The notes beneath the pieces are model-generated. The model saw nothing but the letters and a program-made list of their open reading frames with translations. It was not told the DNA's origin and ran no database searches. Position numbers and translations under genes: made by a program. Shown here one piece after another: positions 57,527 through 64,000 of a stretch of 64,000 bases of DNA (positions are counted from its first letter, which is position 1; every line of letters starts with the position of its first letter). This stretch comes from Paenarthrobacter sp. A20 (GTDB lineage Bacteria > Actinomycetota > Actinomycetes > Actinomycetales > Micrococcaceae): assembly GCF_024168825.1 (NCBI RefSeq), contig NZ_JALJWH010000001.1:4030001-4094000 (forward strand), in the 5' to 3' direction.

Positions 57527-58195
57527 ATGGCTCCCGATCAGCAGGACTATTTCGAGGACGACATCCCCACCATGTCAGCGGTTGATATAGCTGACTGGCG
57601 CCTGCGGACGTTCGCTCTCTACGACAAGGTGCGGCAGCTTGCAGCCACCAATCCGTTCGATGCGCACGTTTTCTGGCGCCAGGAGCGGGACCTGCTGTTC
57701 GCCACCCATCCCGCATCGGCGCTGACGGCGGACATGAAATCTTCCTTCTCAGGTCTGCGCACAGCCGGATATGACCCTGCTTTCCGCCGATACGCGGCCT
57801 TATCGCCTGACAGTGCCGGACAGGAAATGAACGTTGAGACCGGCACTGACGGTGTGGTGCCTTTTGTTCGCATCGGCACTTTCGAGCTGCCCGGACTGGG
57901 CTCCTTGGCCGCATGGAGACTGCGGAGCTATGGCGGCGGTATCTTCGTACCCTTCCGCGACGCAACGGCCGGGAAGGACGGCGGCAGCTACGGAGCCGGA
58001 CGATACCTGCTGGACACGGTCAAGGGCTCCTTCCACGGGACCAGGGGCGCTGCAGGAGAACAGGAATTCATCCTCGACTTCAATTTTGCCTACAACCCCT
58101 CGTGCGCCTACAACGAAGCGTGGGCCTGCCCCTTGGCAGGCCCGGACAACCGGCTGACCACGGAGATTCCCGTGGGTGAGCTGTACTTGGGCTAG
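57527..58195 (+). CDS. DUF1684 family protein
   Basis: This 222-residue protein carries the DUF1684 signatures GGGIFVPFRDATAGKDGGSYGAGRYLLDTVKG (in parts) and ILDFNFAYNPSCAYNEAWACPLAGPDN near the C-terminus, where the paired Cys and YNP are invariant. The function is unknown. No signal peptide is seen. The stop codon TAG shares CTAG with the stop of the convergent permease gene. Promoter spacing suggests a leaderless message. Confidence 0.88.
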   Translation: MAPDQQDYFEDDIPTMSAVDIADWRLRTFALYDKVRQLAATNPFDAHVFWRQERDLLFATHPASALTADMKSSFSGLRTAGYDPAFRRYAALSPDSAGQEMNVETGTDGVVPFVRIGTFELPGLGSLAAWRLRSYGGGIFVPFRDATAGKDGGSYGAGRYLLDTVKGSFHGTRGAAGEQEFILDFNFAYNPSCAYNEAWACPLAGPDNRLTTEIPVGELYLG

Positions 58196-59388
58196 CCAAG
58201 CAGCCCTCCGGGGCCAACAGCTGCGAGCGCCGCGATGGCCGTCACGATGGTCAGGGGTGCCACGATCAGGCCGAACACCGCATAACCCTTCCACTTGATC
58301 AGCACGTTCATCCGGACCAATCGGTCATGCCACAGCAAGGTGGCCAGGGAAGCCCACGGCGCGATCAGGGGTCCCGCATTCACTCCGACCAGCAGTGCGG
58401 CCATTCGCTCCGGACTTCCGGCCAAGGGTTCCGCCAGTAGGTAGGCGGGCAGGTTGTTGACCACGTTGGAGCCGAGCGCGCCCGTCATGGCCAGCCTGAG
58501 CAGTTCAACGAACCCGCTTCCCTGGCCTGCCACCTGTCCCAGCAGTACTGAGGCGCCGAGGTATTGGGTGGCCTCAACCACCAGGAAAAGTCCGCAGGTG
58601 AAGAGCAACAACGACCACGGAATCAGGGCCACCCTGAGCACCTTGGGGCGTCGGATGGCGAACGTGCCGGCGAGGATGGCGGCCGCCACCGTGGCAGGAA
58701 TCCAAATGGCAACCCCGGACACCAGGGACGGCAACAGCAGCACCAGGACCACCGCGCTGACCACGAGCAAGACTTTGTCGGAGGCAGCGGTGGACGAAGG
58801 TGCTTGAGCAGGACGGGCGGAATCGAGGGCATAGGTCTTGCGAAGTTCACGTCGGAATACCAGCGCGATGAAGGCCAACGGAACTAGGACTGCCGCCAGC
58901 GACGGTGCCCACATCAGCTGGGCAAACTGTGCGGGACTGATGCCGCCCAGGTTGTGCTGCGCCAGAAGGTTGGTCAGGTTGGAAATGGGAAGCAACAAGC
59001 TGGCGGTATTCGCCAGCCACACGGTCGTCAACGCGAAGGGCAGGACCGGCAGTCCGGCCTGGCGGGCCACCGTGACCACCACGGGGGTCAGGAGCACCGC
59101 CGTTGTGTCCAGTGACAGGAACACGGTGCTCAGGGTGGCGAACAGCGCCACAAGCAACCACAGCAGGACACTGCGCCCACGCCCCCACCCGCGCAAATGG
59201 CGCGCGATCCACTGGAACGCGCCGGCTTCGCTGACGAGCTCCGTCACCACGGTCATGGCAACGACGAAGGCCAGGATGGGTGCTACCCGGTCCACCAGGA
59301 CCGCCACTTCCTGCCACGGCAGGACACCCGTGGCGACGGTTACCCCACCCGCCACGAGGAGAACCAATCCGATGATCGCCAGCCGCAT
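58192..59388 (-). CDS. Ion transporter-superfamily permease (ArsB/SLC13-like)
   Basis: This protein of 398 residues has about 10-11 predicted membrane helices. It resembles ArsB/NhaD/SLC13 permeases: SLDTTAVLLTPVVVTVARQ, LANTASLLLPISNLTNLL and GALGSNVVNNLPAYLL, the last pair being the inverted-repeat substrate loops. Citrate, arsenite or other anions are possible cargo; no ars genes lie nearby. I use the ATG at 59388, seven bases after TAGACT; the frame beyond is not coding. Confidence 0.83.
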   Translation of the reverse strand: MRLAIIGLVLLVAGGVTVATGVLPWQEVAVLVDRVAPILAFVVAMTVVTELVSEAGAFQWIARHLRGWGRGRSVLLWLLVALFATLSTVFLSLDTTAVLLTPVVVTVARQAGLPVLPFALTTVWLANTASLLLPISNLTNLLAQHNLGGISPAQFAQLMWAPSLAAVLVPLAFIALVFRRELRKTYALDSARPAQAPSSTAASDKVLLVVSAVVLVLLLPSLVSGVAIWIPATVAAAILAGTFAIRRPKVLRVALIPWSLLLFTCGLFLVVEATQYLGASVLLGQVAGQGSGFVELLRLAMTGALGSNVVNNLPAYLLAEPLAGSPERMAALLVGVNAGPLIAPWASLATLLWHDRLVRMNVLIKWKGYAVFGLIVAPLTIVTAIAALAAVGPGGLLG

Positions 59389-59493
59389 GAATCGGAGTCT
59401 AAGCCCCGACCCTGTGGATCTTCCGGCGACACATCCTGAATCAGCGTCACCGTACTGTAAGCAATGAAGCCCCTGCAGCATGGCTGGGAAGCC

Positions 59494-59499
59494 TAGCCT
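59494..59499 (+). promoter_or_regulatory. Candidate -10 box, leaderless DM13 gene
   Basis: TAGCCT followed by six bases and the ATG at 59506. Confidence 0.45.
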
Positions 59500-59505
59500 T
59501 GAACC

Positions 59506-60063
59506 ATGAACCGATTGCGGAGTTCGATCCGGGCCCACAGGACCCTCGCTGCGGTGGCAGGCCTGGTACTCCTATCCCTGGTGGTGGTCGGGGCTGCCCT
59601 CTTCCAACCATGGCGGCTCTTCACCAGCAGCAGCCTGGACGAAGCACTGCCGGCCGCCCCGGTGTCCACGAGCGTGCCGCCAGAGGTTAAGGCCGCAGAG
59701 GTTGAAACCCCGGCGGCGGACGGACCCGTGGTTGTCAGCTCGGGCACCTTCGGATCGCAGGAACATGAGACAACCGGCGCAGCCCAGTTGCTGAAGCTCC
59801 CGGATGGAAGCCATCTGCTCCGCCTGGAGAATCTGGCCAGCAGCGATGGGCCTGATGTCAAAGTTTGGCTCAGCAGCCTGGAGGCCGGGGGCGACTGGTT
59901 CAAGTACCGCTCCGGCCGCTATGTGGACCTCGGTGCCATCAAAGCCACGCACGGCAACCACAATTACGCCATTCCTGCAGGAACCGACGTTGCAGGGCTG
60001 ACGTCTGTGGTGCTCTGGTGCGACCGCTTCAGTGTTGCGTTCGGGTCGGCCCCGCTCACCTGA
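59506..60063 (+). CDS. DM13-domain membrane-anchored protein
   Basis: This 185-residue protein has one N-terminal membrane helix (TLAAVAGLVLLSLVVVGAAL), a short Pro/Ala/Val-rich spacer and a C-terminal DM13 domain: GTFGSQEHETTGAAQLLKLPDG, LENLASSDGPDVKVWLSS, and VVLWCDRFSVAFGSAPL with the single conserved Cys. DM13 domains are suspected to carry redox-active groups in electron transfer. The domain would face outward. Promoter spacing suggests a leaderless message. Confidence 0.83.
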   Translation: MNRLRSSIRAHRTLAAVAGLVLLSLVVVGAALFQPWRLFTSSSLDEALPAAPVSTSVPPEVKAAEVETPAADGPVVVSSGTFGSQEHETTGAAQLLKLPDGSHLLRLENLASSDGPDVKVWLSSLEAGGDWFKYRSGRYVDLGAIKATHGNHNYAIPAGTDVAGLTSVVLWCDRFSVAFGSAPLT

Positions 60064-60152
60064 TGCGTTGCGTGGCCTGCTCTGCATGCCAAGCGAACGT
60101 CTTAAGGCGTAAACCGGGCCTCGCAACACTCGGGCACCACGCGCGGAGGACG

Positions 60153-60158
60153 TAGGAT
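60153..60158 (+). promoter_or_regulatory. Candidate -10 box, leaderless FAH-family gene
   Basis: TAGGAT followed by six bases and the ATG at 60165; a GGAGGA further up is too distant to serve as ribosome site. Confidence 0.45.
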
Positions 60159-60164
60159 GTCATC

Positions 60165-61028
60165 ATGACTTCACCCCTTCCCCGTCGCATCGCCCGTGTC
60201 CGGCCTGCAGCTGCCCCGCCCATGGCCGGTCAACCCCAAGACGAGCAATTCTTCGTGGCCAATGATGCTGAAGACTTCGACACGCACGCGGGCAAGGTAT
60301 GGATCGTCATCGACTCTCCATTCCCGGCTTCACGGGCCAACGCAAGCAGCCCTTCCCGTCCCGGTTGGGAAACCGGCGCAACAGTCAGTGAAGACGCTTT
60401 TACCTTCCTGGCCCCATCAGTCCCCGTCAACGTCTTCGGCATGGCCCACAACACCGGGCAGCCGGGCCGGGACCTGCCGCCACAGGCTTTCCACAAAGCG
60501 GCCTCGAGCGTCATCGGCCCCGGTGAGGCGATCCAGCTGAGCTCCACCGTTGGCTATGTGGACCCGGAAGCCGAACTGACCGTCGTCGTCGGCAGTACCG
60601 CCCGTGGCTTGACGCTGGAAACAGCGCGTTCGGCAATCCTTGGCTACACCATCGGCAACGACGTCTCGGCAAGGGACCTTCAAAAGACGGACGAACTCTG
60701 GATCAGCGCCAAAAGCCAGGACACGTTCACGCCCACGGGTCCGTGGATGGTCACGGACCTGGATGACGCGAACCTGGAGATCGGGATCGTCCACAACGGC
60801 ACCGAACTGAAAACCGCCAGTTCAGCGGACCTCGGCTGGAAAGTGGACGAAATCATGGTGTACCTGACCTCGTTCATGACGCTTCAGCCAGGCGATCTGG
60901 TGCTCACAGGCTTCCCCGCCGAGTGCGCCCGCATCCAACCAGGCGACACTGTTGTATGCCGGGTTGAAGGAATCGGTGAGCTCCGGAACCCCGTCACGGG
61001 CGCTTCCTGGGAGGTCACGCCGGCATAG
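60165..61028 (+). CDS. Fumarylacetoacetate hydrolase family protein
   Basis: This 287-residue FAH-fold hydrolase, with NVFGMAHNTGQPG as substrate loop, metal-binding PEAELTVVVG and GNDVSARDLQKTDELW, and LQPGDLVLTGFPAECARIQPGD near the C-terminus. It is more diverged than the copy at 18.3 kb and has an N-terminal extension of about 55 residues. The product and substrate are unknown; a 2-keto acid or hydroxy-acid hydrolase or hydratase is a family-level guess. Confidence 0.82.
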   Translation: MTSPLPRRIARVRPAAAPPMAGQPQDEQFFVANDAEDFDTHAGKVWIVIDSPFPASRANASSPSRPGWETGATVSEDAFTFLAPSVPVNVFGMAHNTGQPGRDLPPQAFHKAASSVIGPGEAIQLSSTVGYVDPEAELTVVVGSTARGLTLETARSAILGYTIGNDVSARDLQKTDELWISAKSQDTFTPTGPWMVTDLDDANLEIGIVHNGTELKTASSADLGWKVDEIMVYLTSFMTLQPGDLVLTGFPAECARIQPGDTVVCRVEGIGELRNPVTGASWEVTPA

Positions 61029-61045
61029 TGTGTCAGGCTTAACCC

Positions 61046-61531
61046 ATGGAGACAGCCGCGGATGCCACTGAGCTACGGCCGTCTCCCCCACAGAAACCAC
61101 CGCGCCGACGACACCGCGGAGTCCTCAAGTACCCGGTGGTGCGGCAACTGATCCGCTTCACCGGCGTCGGAATTGTGTGTACTGCCAGTTCGCTGGCCAT
61201 CTATGCGTTGCTGCGTCCCTGGATTGATCCACAGTTGGCGAATGCCGTGGCCCTGATCGTCACCTCATTGATGAACACGGCGCTGAACCGCCGCTTGACC
61301 TTCAAGATCACCGGTAGGAAGAAACGCGTCCAGGATCACCTGAGTGGGGTCATGGTGATCGCCATTGCCCTGGTGATCACCGGAGGCAGCCTCGGCATAC
61401 TGCATCTCTTCCGTCCGGAAGCTACTGTCACCGAGGAACTGTGGACCACCACGTTGTCCGGGTTCGTCGCCACCGCGGTCCGGTTTACCCTGCTGCGGCA
61501 CTGGATCTTCCGGCGCGCACGGCACGTGTAG
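61046..61531 (+). CDS. GtrA-family membrane protein
   Basis: This 161-residue protein has four hydrophobic segments (near residues 35-55, 65-85, 100-120 and 130-150) and the GtrA signature (FTGVGIVCTASSLAIYALL; NTALNRRLTFK). GtrA proteins are thought to flip lipid-linked sugars or regulate wall-polymer sugar transfer. A Pro/Arg-rich cytoplasmic N-terminus precedes the first helix. It is convergent with the cysteine desulfurase gene; the stop codons abut. Confidence 0.86.
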   Translation: METAADATELRPSPPQKPPRRRHRGVLKYPVVRQLIRFTGVGIVCTASSLAIYALLRPWIDPQLANAVALIVTSLMNTALNRRLTFKITGRKKRVQDHLSGVMVIAIALVITGGSLGILHLFRPEATVTEELWTTTLSGFVATAVRFTLLRHWIFRRARHV

Positions 61532-62698
61532 CTAACCCGCTTGCGGGGACGCCAGATTCCGGACACGCCCGACGGCGGTTTCCACGGCAGCGGCGGCCTC
61601 GTTCAGTTCAGCGTCGGTCACTGTTGAGGTGAAGCTGAAGCGGACGGCCGTCTGGGCCGTTTCAGGGGCGATGCCAAGTGCCACCAACACTGGCGAGGGC
61701 GCGTCGGATCCTGCGGCGCATGCGGAGCCACTGGAGCACACCACGCCAAGGCGCTCCAGTTCAAGCAACACCGACTCGCCGCTGGTGCCCGGAAAGCAGA
61801 ACGACGCCACTGAGGGCAGACGCTGGCTGCGGTGCCCCGTCAGCAAGGCATCAGGTACGGTGGCGAGGACCTGGTCGATGAACTGGTCCCTCAAATCCGA
61901 AACCCGTGCTGCCTGCTCCGGCTGCTCAGCATGGGACAACCCCAGCGCCGTGGACAGCGCCACAGCTCCGGCCACGTTCTCCGTACCTGAGCGCCTTGCT
62001 CGTTCCTGGCCCCCACCGTGGACCAAAGGCTCCACCCCCAAACGGCCCTTGGTGAACAAGACACCGGATCCCTTGGGCGCGCCAAGTTTATGTCCGGAAA
62101 TACTCAAGGCGTCCACGCCCAGCGCCTTGACGTCCAGTGGCAACCACCCGGCAGCCTGGACCGCATCCGTATGGAACGGGACGCCGTGTTCCCGCGCCAC
62201 GGACGCCAGGGATGCGATTGGCTGGACGGTTCCGATCTCATTGTTCGCATACATGATGCTCACCAACGCTGTTTCGGGCCGCATTACGGCCCGCAAGCCG
62301 TCCACCGAAACCAAGCCCTCCCGATCCACCGGCAGCACGTCCACAGCGAAGCCGTGCACACGTTCGAGGTAGCGGGCCGACTCCTCCACCGCGGGATGCT
62401 CGATGGCGCTGATCACCACCCGGTTCAACGAGGGGTCAGCCAACTGCCGGGCCAGGGCAATGCCCTTAACGGCAAGGTTGTCCGCTTCCGTGCCTCCGGA
62501 AGTGAACGTCACCTCGCTGGCCCGACAACCCAGGACCTTCGCGACGCCGGAACGCGCCCCTGCGAGCGCAACTGCTGCCGCTTCGCCCAGGCTGTGGTGG
62601 CTGGAGGGGTTGCCGAACTCACCGCTCAGGTACGGCCACATCGCCTCAAGGGCCTCGCGGCGTACTGGAGTGGTGGCTGCGGCGTCGAGGAAGATCAT
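61532..62698 (-). CDS. Cysteine desulfurase (NifS/IscS-like)
   Basis: This 388-residue PLP enzyme releases sulfur from cysteine for Fe-S cluster assembly or other thio-transfer. Motifs: DAAATTPVR at the N-terminus, TSGGTEADNLA, the PLP lysine in SGHKLGAPKGSG, and the catalytic Cys loop CSSGSACAAGS, which is of the short NifS-like type. It follows nadC by seven bases, so it belongs to the nad operon; NifS-type partners of nadABC are known to build the [4Fe-4S] cluster of NadA. The symbol is left blank because iscS/nifS usage is not fixed here. Confidence 0.9.
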   Translation of the reverse strand: MIFLDAAATTPVRREALEAMWPYLSGEFGNPSSHHSLGEAAAVALAGARSGVAKVLGCRASEVTFTSGGTEADNLAVKGIALARQLADPSLNRVVISAIEHPAVEESARYLERVHGFAVDVLPVDREGLVSVDGLRAVMRPETALVSIMYANNEIGTVQPIASLASVAREHGVPFHTDAVQAAGWLPLDVKALGVDALSISGHKLGAPKGSGVLFTKGRLGVEPLVHGGGQERARRSGTENVAGAVALSTALGLSHAEQPEQAARVSDLRDQFIDQVLATVPDALLTGHRSQRLPSVASFCFPGTSGESVLLELERLGVVCSSGSACAAGSDAPSPVLVALGIAPETAQTAVRFSFTSTVTDAELNEAAAAVETAVGRVRNLASPQAG

Positions 62699-62705
62699 GG
62701 GGGCG

Positions 62706-63578
62706 TCAGGCCGCCTTCAAGACGACATCGAGGCCCAGGTCCAGGGCGCTCACGCTGTGGGTCAGTCCTCCAACGGAGATGACGTCAACACCGGCGGCAG
62801 CGATTTCGGTGACTGTGCTGATGTTCACGTTGCCGCTGGCTTCCACGATGGCCCGCCCGTCCACCTGCTTGACCCCGGCCCTGAGCTCCTCAAGGGAGAA
62901 GTTGTCCAGCATGATGGTGTCCACACCGGCCGCCAGCACGGGTTCGATCTGCTCGGCCCTGTCCACTTCCACTTCGAAGTGCGTGGTGTGGCCAAGCTGG
63001 GCCTTGGCGGCAACCAGCAGCCCGGTCAGCTTGGTGGAGTCGCCCCCGGTCATGACAGCCAAGTGGTTGTCCTTGGCCAGGACCGCGTCAGAGAGGCTGT
63101 AGCGGTGGTTCGCTCCCCCACCACAACGGACTGCATAGCGTTCCAGGACACGAAGGCCTGGCGTGGTCTTGCGGGTGTCGGTGATCCGGGCCCGGGTCCC
63201 TTCGACAAGCCTCACGAATTCGGCCGTCTTGGTGGCGATGGCGCTCATCCGTTGCACCAGGTTCAGGCCGACCCTTTCGGCGAGCAACACCGACCGGGCC
63301 CTTCCGCTGACCCGGGCGAGGTGGGTTCCGGCGTCGAACGCTTCGCCGTCGGCGAGGAGCAGTTCCACCTCGGTCTCAGGGTCCACCAGCTTCATGGCGT
63401 CGCGGAACACGGTGCCTCCGCTGAAGACGCCGGCGACGCGCGCATTCAGCACGGCGGTTGCCCGGGCGTCGGCGGGGATCAGCAGCTGCGAGGTGATGTC
63501 GCCGCTGGGTGCGTCCTCAGCAAATGCCCGTTCCAGGATGTCCCGGACAGGGGCTGCGGGGAGGGTCAGGTTAGTCAT
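62706..63578 (-). CDS. nadC: Nicotinate-nucleotide diphosphorylase (carboxylating)
   Basis: NadC converts quinolinate and PRPP to nicotinate mononucleotide. The 290-residue protein shows AEDAPSGDITSQLL, ERVGLNLVQRMS, the TRKTTPGLRVLERYAVRCGGGANHRYSL segment (read in parts) and KDNHLAV typical of type II phosphoribosyltransferases. The start at 63578 overlaps nadB by eight bases. Order nadB - nadC - cysteine desulfurase on one strand. Confidence 0.96.
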   Translation of the reverse strand: MTNLTLPAAPVRDILERAFAEDAPSGDITSQLLIPADARATAVLNARVAGVFSGGTVFRDAMKLVDPETEVELLLADGEAFDAGTHLARVSGRARSVLLAERVGLNLVQRMSAIATKTAEFVRLVEGTRARITDTRKTTPGLRVLERYAVRCGGGANHRYSLSDAVLAKDNHLAVMTGGDSTKLTGLLVAAKAQLGHTTHFEVEVDRAEQIEPVLAAGVDTIMLDNFSLEELRAGVKQVDGRAIVEASGNVNISTVTEIAAAGVDVISVGGLTHSVSALDLGLDVVLKAA

Positions 63579-64000
63579 GGACGAGGCTCACTTTCCGGCT
63601 CAGGGTGTAACGCTTGTCAAAGTCGTCGACGGCGGCTGGTTCCGCCACGCTGTCGCTGCGGTAATGCGCCCCCAGCGACGCCTTCCGTTCCCGCGCCGCA
63701 TGAACGAGCAGTTGCGCCGCCAGCAGCACATTGGAATCCTCATGCTCCCGGACATCCAAGGACTCCGGCTCGTTCAACGGCAGGACATCCCCCGCCCAAG
63801 CAGCCAACGTCACGCCGGCTTCACGAAGCAAAGGGCCGTCACGCAGAACCCCGGCCTTGGCTGTCATCAACCGCCGCAGAGCTTCCCGCGAAAACGCGCC
63901 CGCCTGCGCAAATGGAGCCTCAAGGGCACCCGGCCCCGGCAAAGACTCAAACTCCCAGGAAACCGGCTTTGGGACAACGTCGTGCCCTCGGGCGAGCGCA
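63571..64000 (-). CDS. nadB: L-aspartate oxidase, C-terminal part (5' end beyond the window)
   Basis: The frame is open to the window end and gives about 143 residues of the C-terminal helical domain of NadB (EALRRLMTAKAGVLRDG, VREHEDSNVLLAAQLLVHAARERKASLGAHYRSD, in parts). The catalytic FAD domain lies outside. NadB oxidises aspartate to iminoaspartate in de novo NAD synthesis; the adjacent nadC supports the call. The Arg in GAHYRSD is the conserved substrate Arg of the family. Confidence 0.9.
   Translation of the reverse strand, partial: ALARGHDVVPKPVSWEFESLPGPGALEAPFAQAGAFSREALRRLMTAKAGVLRDGPLLREAGVTLAAWAGDVLPLNEPESLDVREHEDSNVLLAAQLLVHAARERKASLGAHYRSDSVAEPAAVDDFDKRYTLSRKVSLVHD

Overview
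The window is a high-GC Gram-positive chromosome segment, most like an Arthrobacter/Paenarthrobacter-type actinobacterium (Micrococcaceae). The main pointers are an NdgR-type IclR regulator divergent from leuCD, an actinobacterial SerA of 531 residues, DUF3515 and DUF1684 proteins, a sunset-domain protein, and many genes that look leaderless (a TAnnnT box exactly six bases before the start codon). Most of it is ordinary core metabolism; the only mobile element seen is one IS110-family insertion. The species assignment is inference, because no rRNA gene is present.

Layout. 1-8.3 kb: recG (partial), a DhaL-domain protein and thiL, then a divergent DUF3515 lipoprotein, then murA-plsC-gpsA-ddl (peptidoglycan and phospholipid precursors). 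8.5-12 kb: leuCD with a newly recognised short leucine-rich leader peptide, divergent ndgR, and a DUF1697 gene. 12-15.4 kb: two overlapping membrane-anchored dynamin-like GTPases. 15.5-19.9 kb: tRNA-Glu, tRNA-Gln, a HAD phosphatase, gltX, a FAH-family hydrolase and an MBL-fold hydrolase. 20.2-22.5 kb: ilvE and leuB. 22.6-27.8 kb: a two-component system next to a MacB/FtsX-type ABC exporter. 27.9-29.3 kb: the IS110 element, with a candidate bridge RNA, inserted in an intergenic palindrome. 29.4-34.6 kb: metG and a second FtsX-type ABC exporter. 34.8-42.2 kb: serA, ilvC, ilvN, ilvB (with a valine-rich leader peptide and attenuator) and ilvD. 42.3-47.3 kb: a LysR regulator, a sunset-domain protein, a glucose/sorbosone dehydrogenase lipoprotein, a tandemly duplicated tRNA-Lys(CTT), MarR, Bcp peroxiredoxin and tRNA-Leu. 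47.5-54 kb: a peptide-type substrate-binding lipoprotein, mqo and an HAE-type RND exporter. 54-61.5 kb: a luciferase-like monooxygenase with its MarR, a transglutaminase, several small envelope or unknown-function genes and an ion permease. 61.5-64 kb: nadB (partial), nadC and a cysteine desulfurase.

How the genes work together. Eight structural genes for branched-chain amino acid synthesis lie in this window (leuB, leuC, leuD, ilvB, ilvN, ilvC, ilvD, ilvE), with NdgR as probable common regulator. Two transcripts start with short leader peptides rich in the pathway's end products, Leu for leuCD and Val for ilvBNC. Related TCTCA/TGAGA inverted repeats overlap both promoter regions. NadB, NadC and the cysteine desulfurase form an NAD-synthesis cluster, in which the desulfurase probably supplies sulfur for the NadA iron-sulfur cluster.

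The least ordinary item is the IS110 element. Removing 1,460 bp rejoins its flanks into a perfect 19-base arm of a hairpin. The noncoding left end of the element carries short stretches that match the target on both sides and the element's own ends, in the order expected for a bridge RNA.
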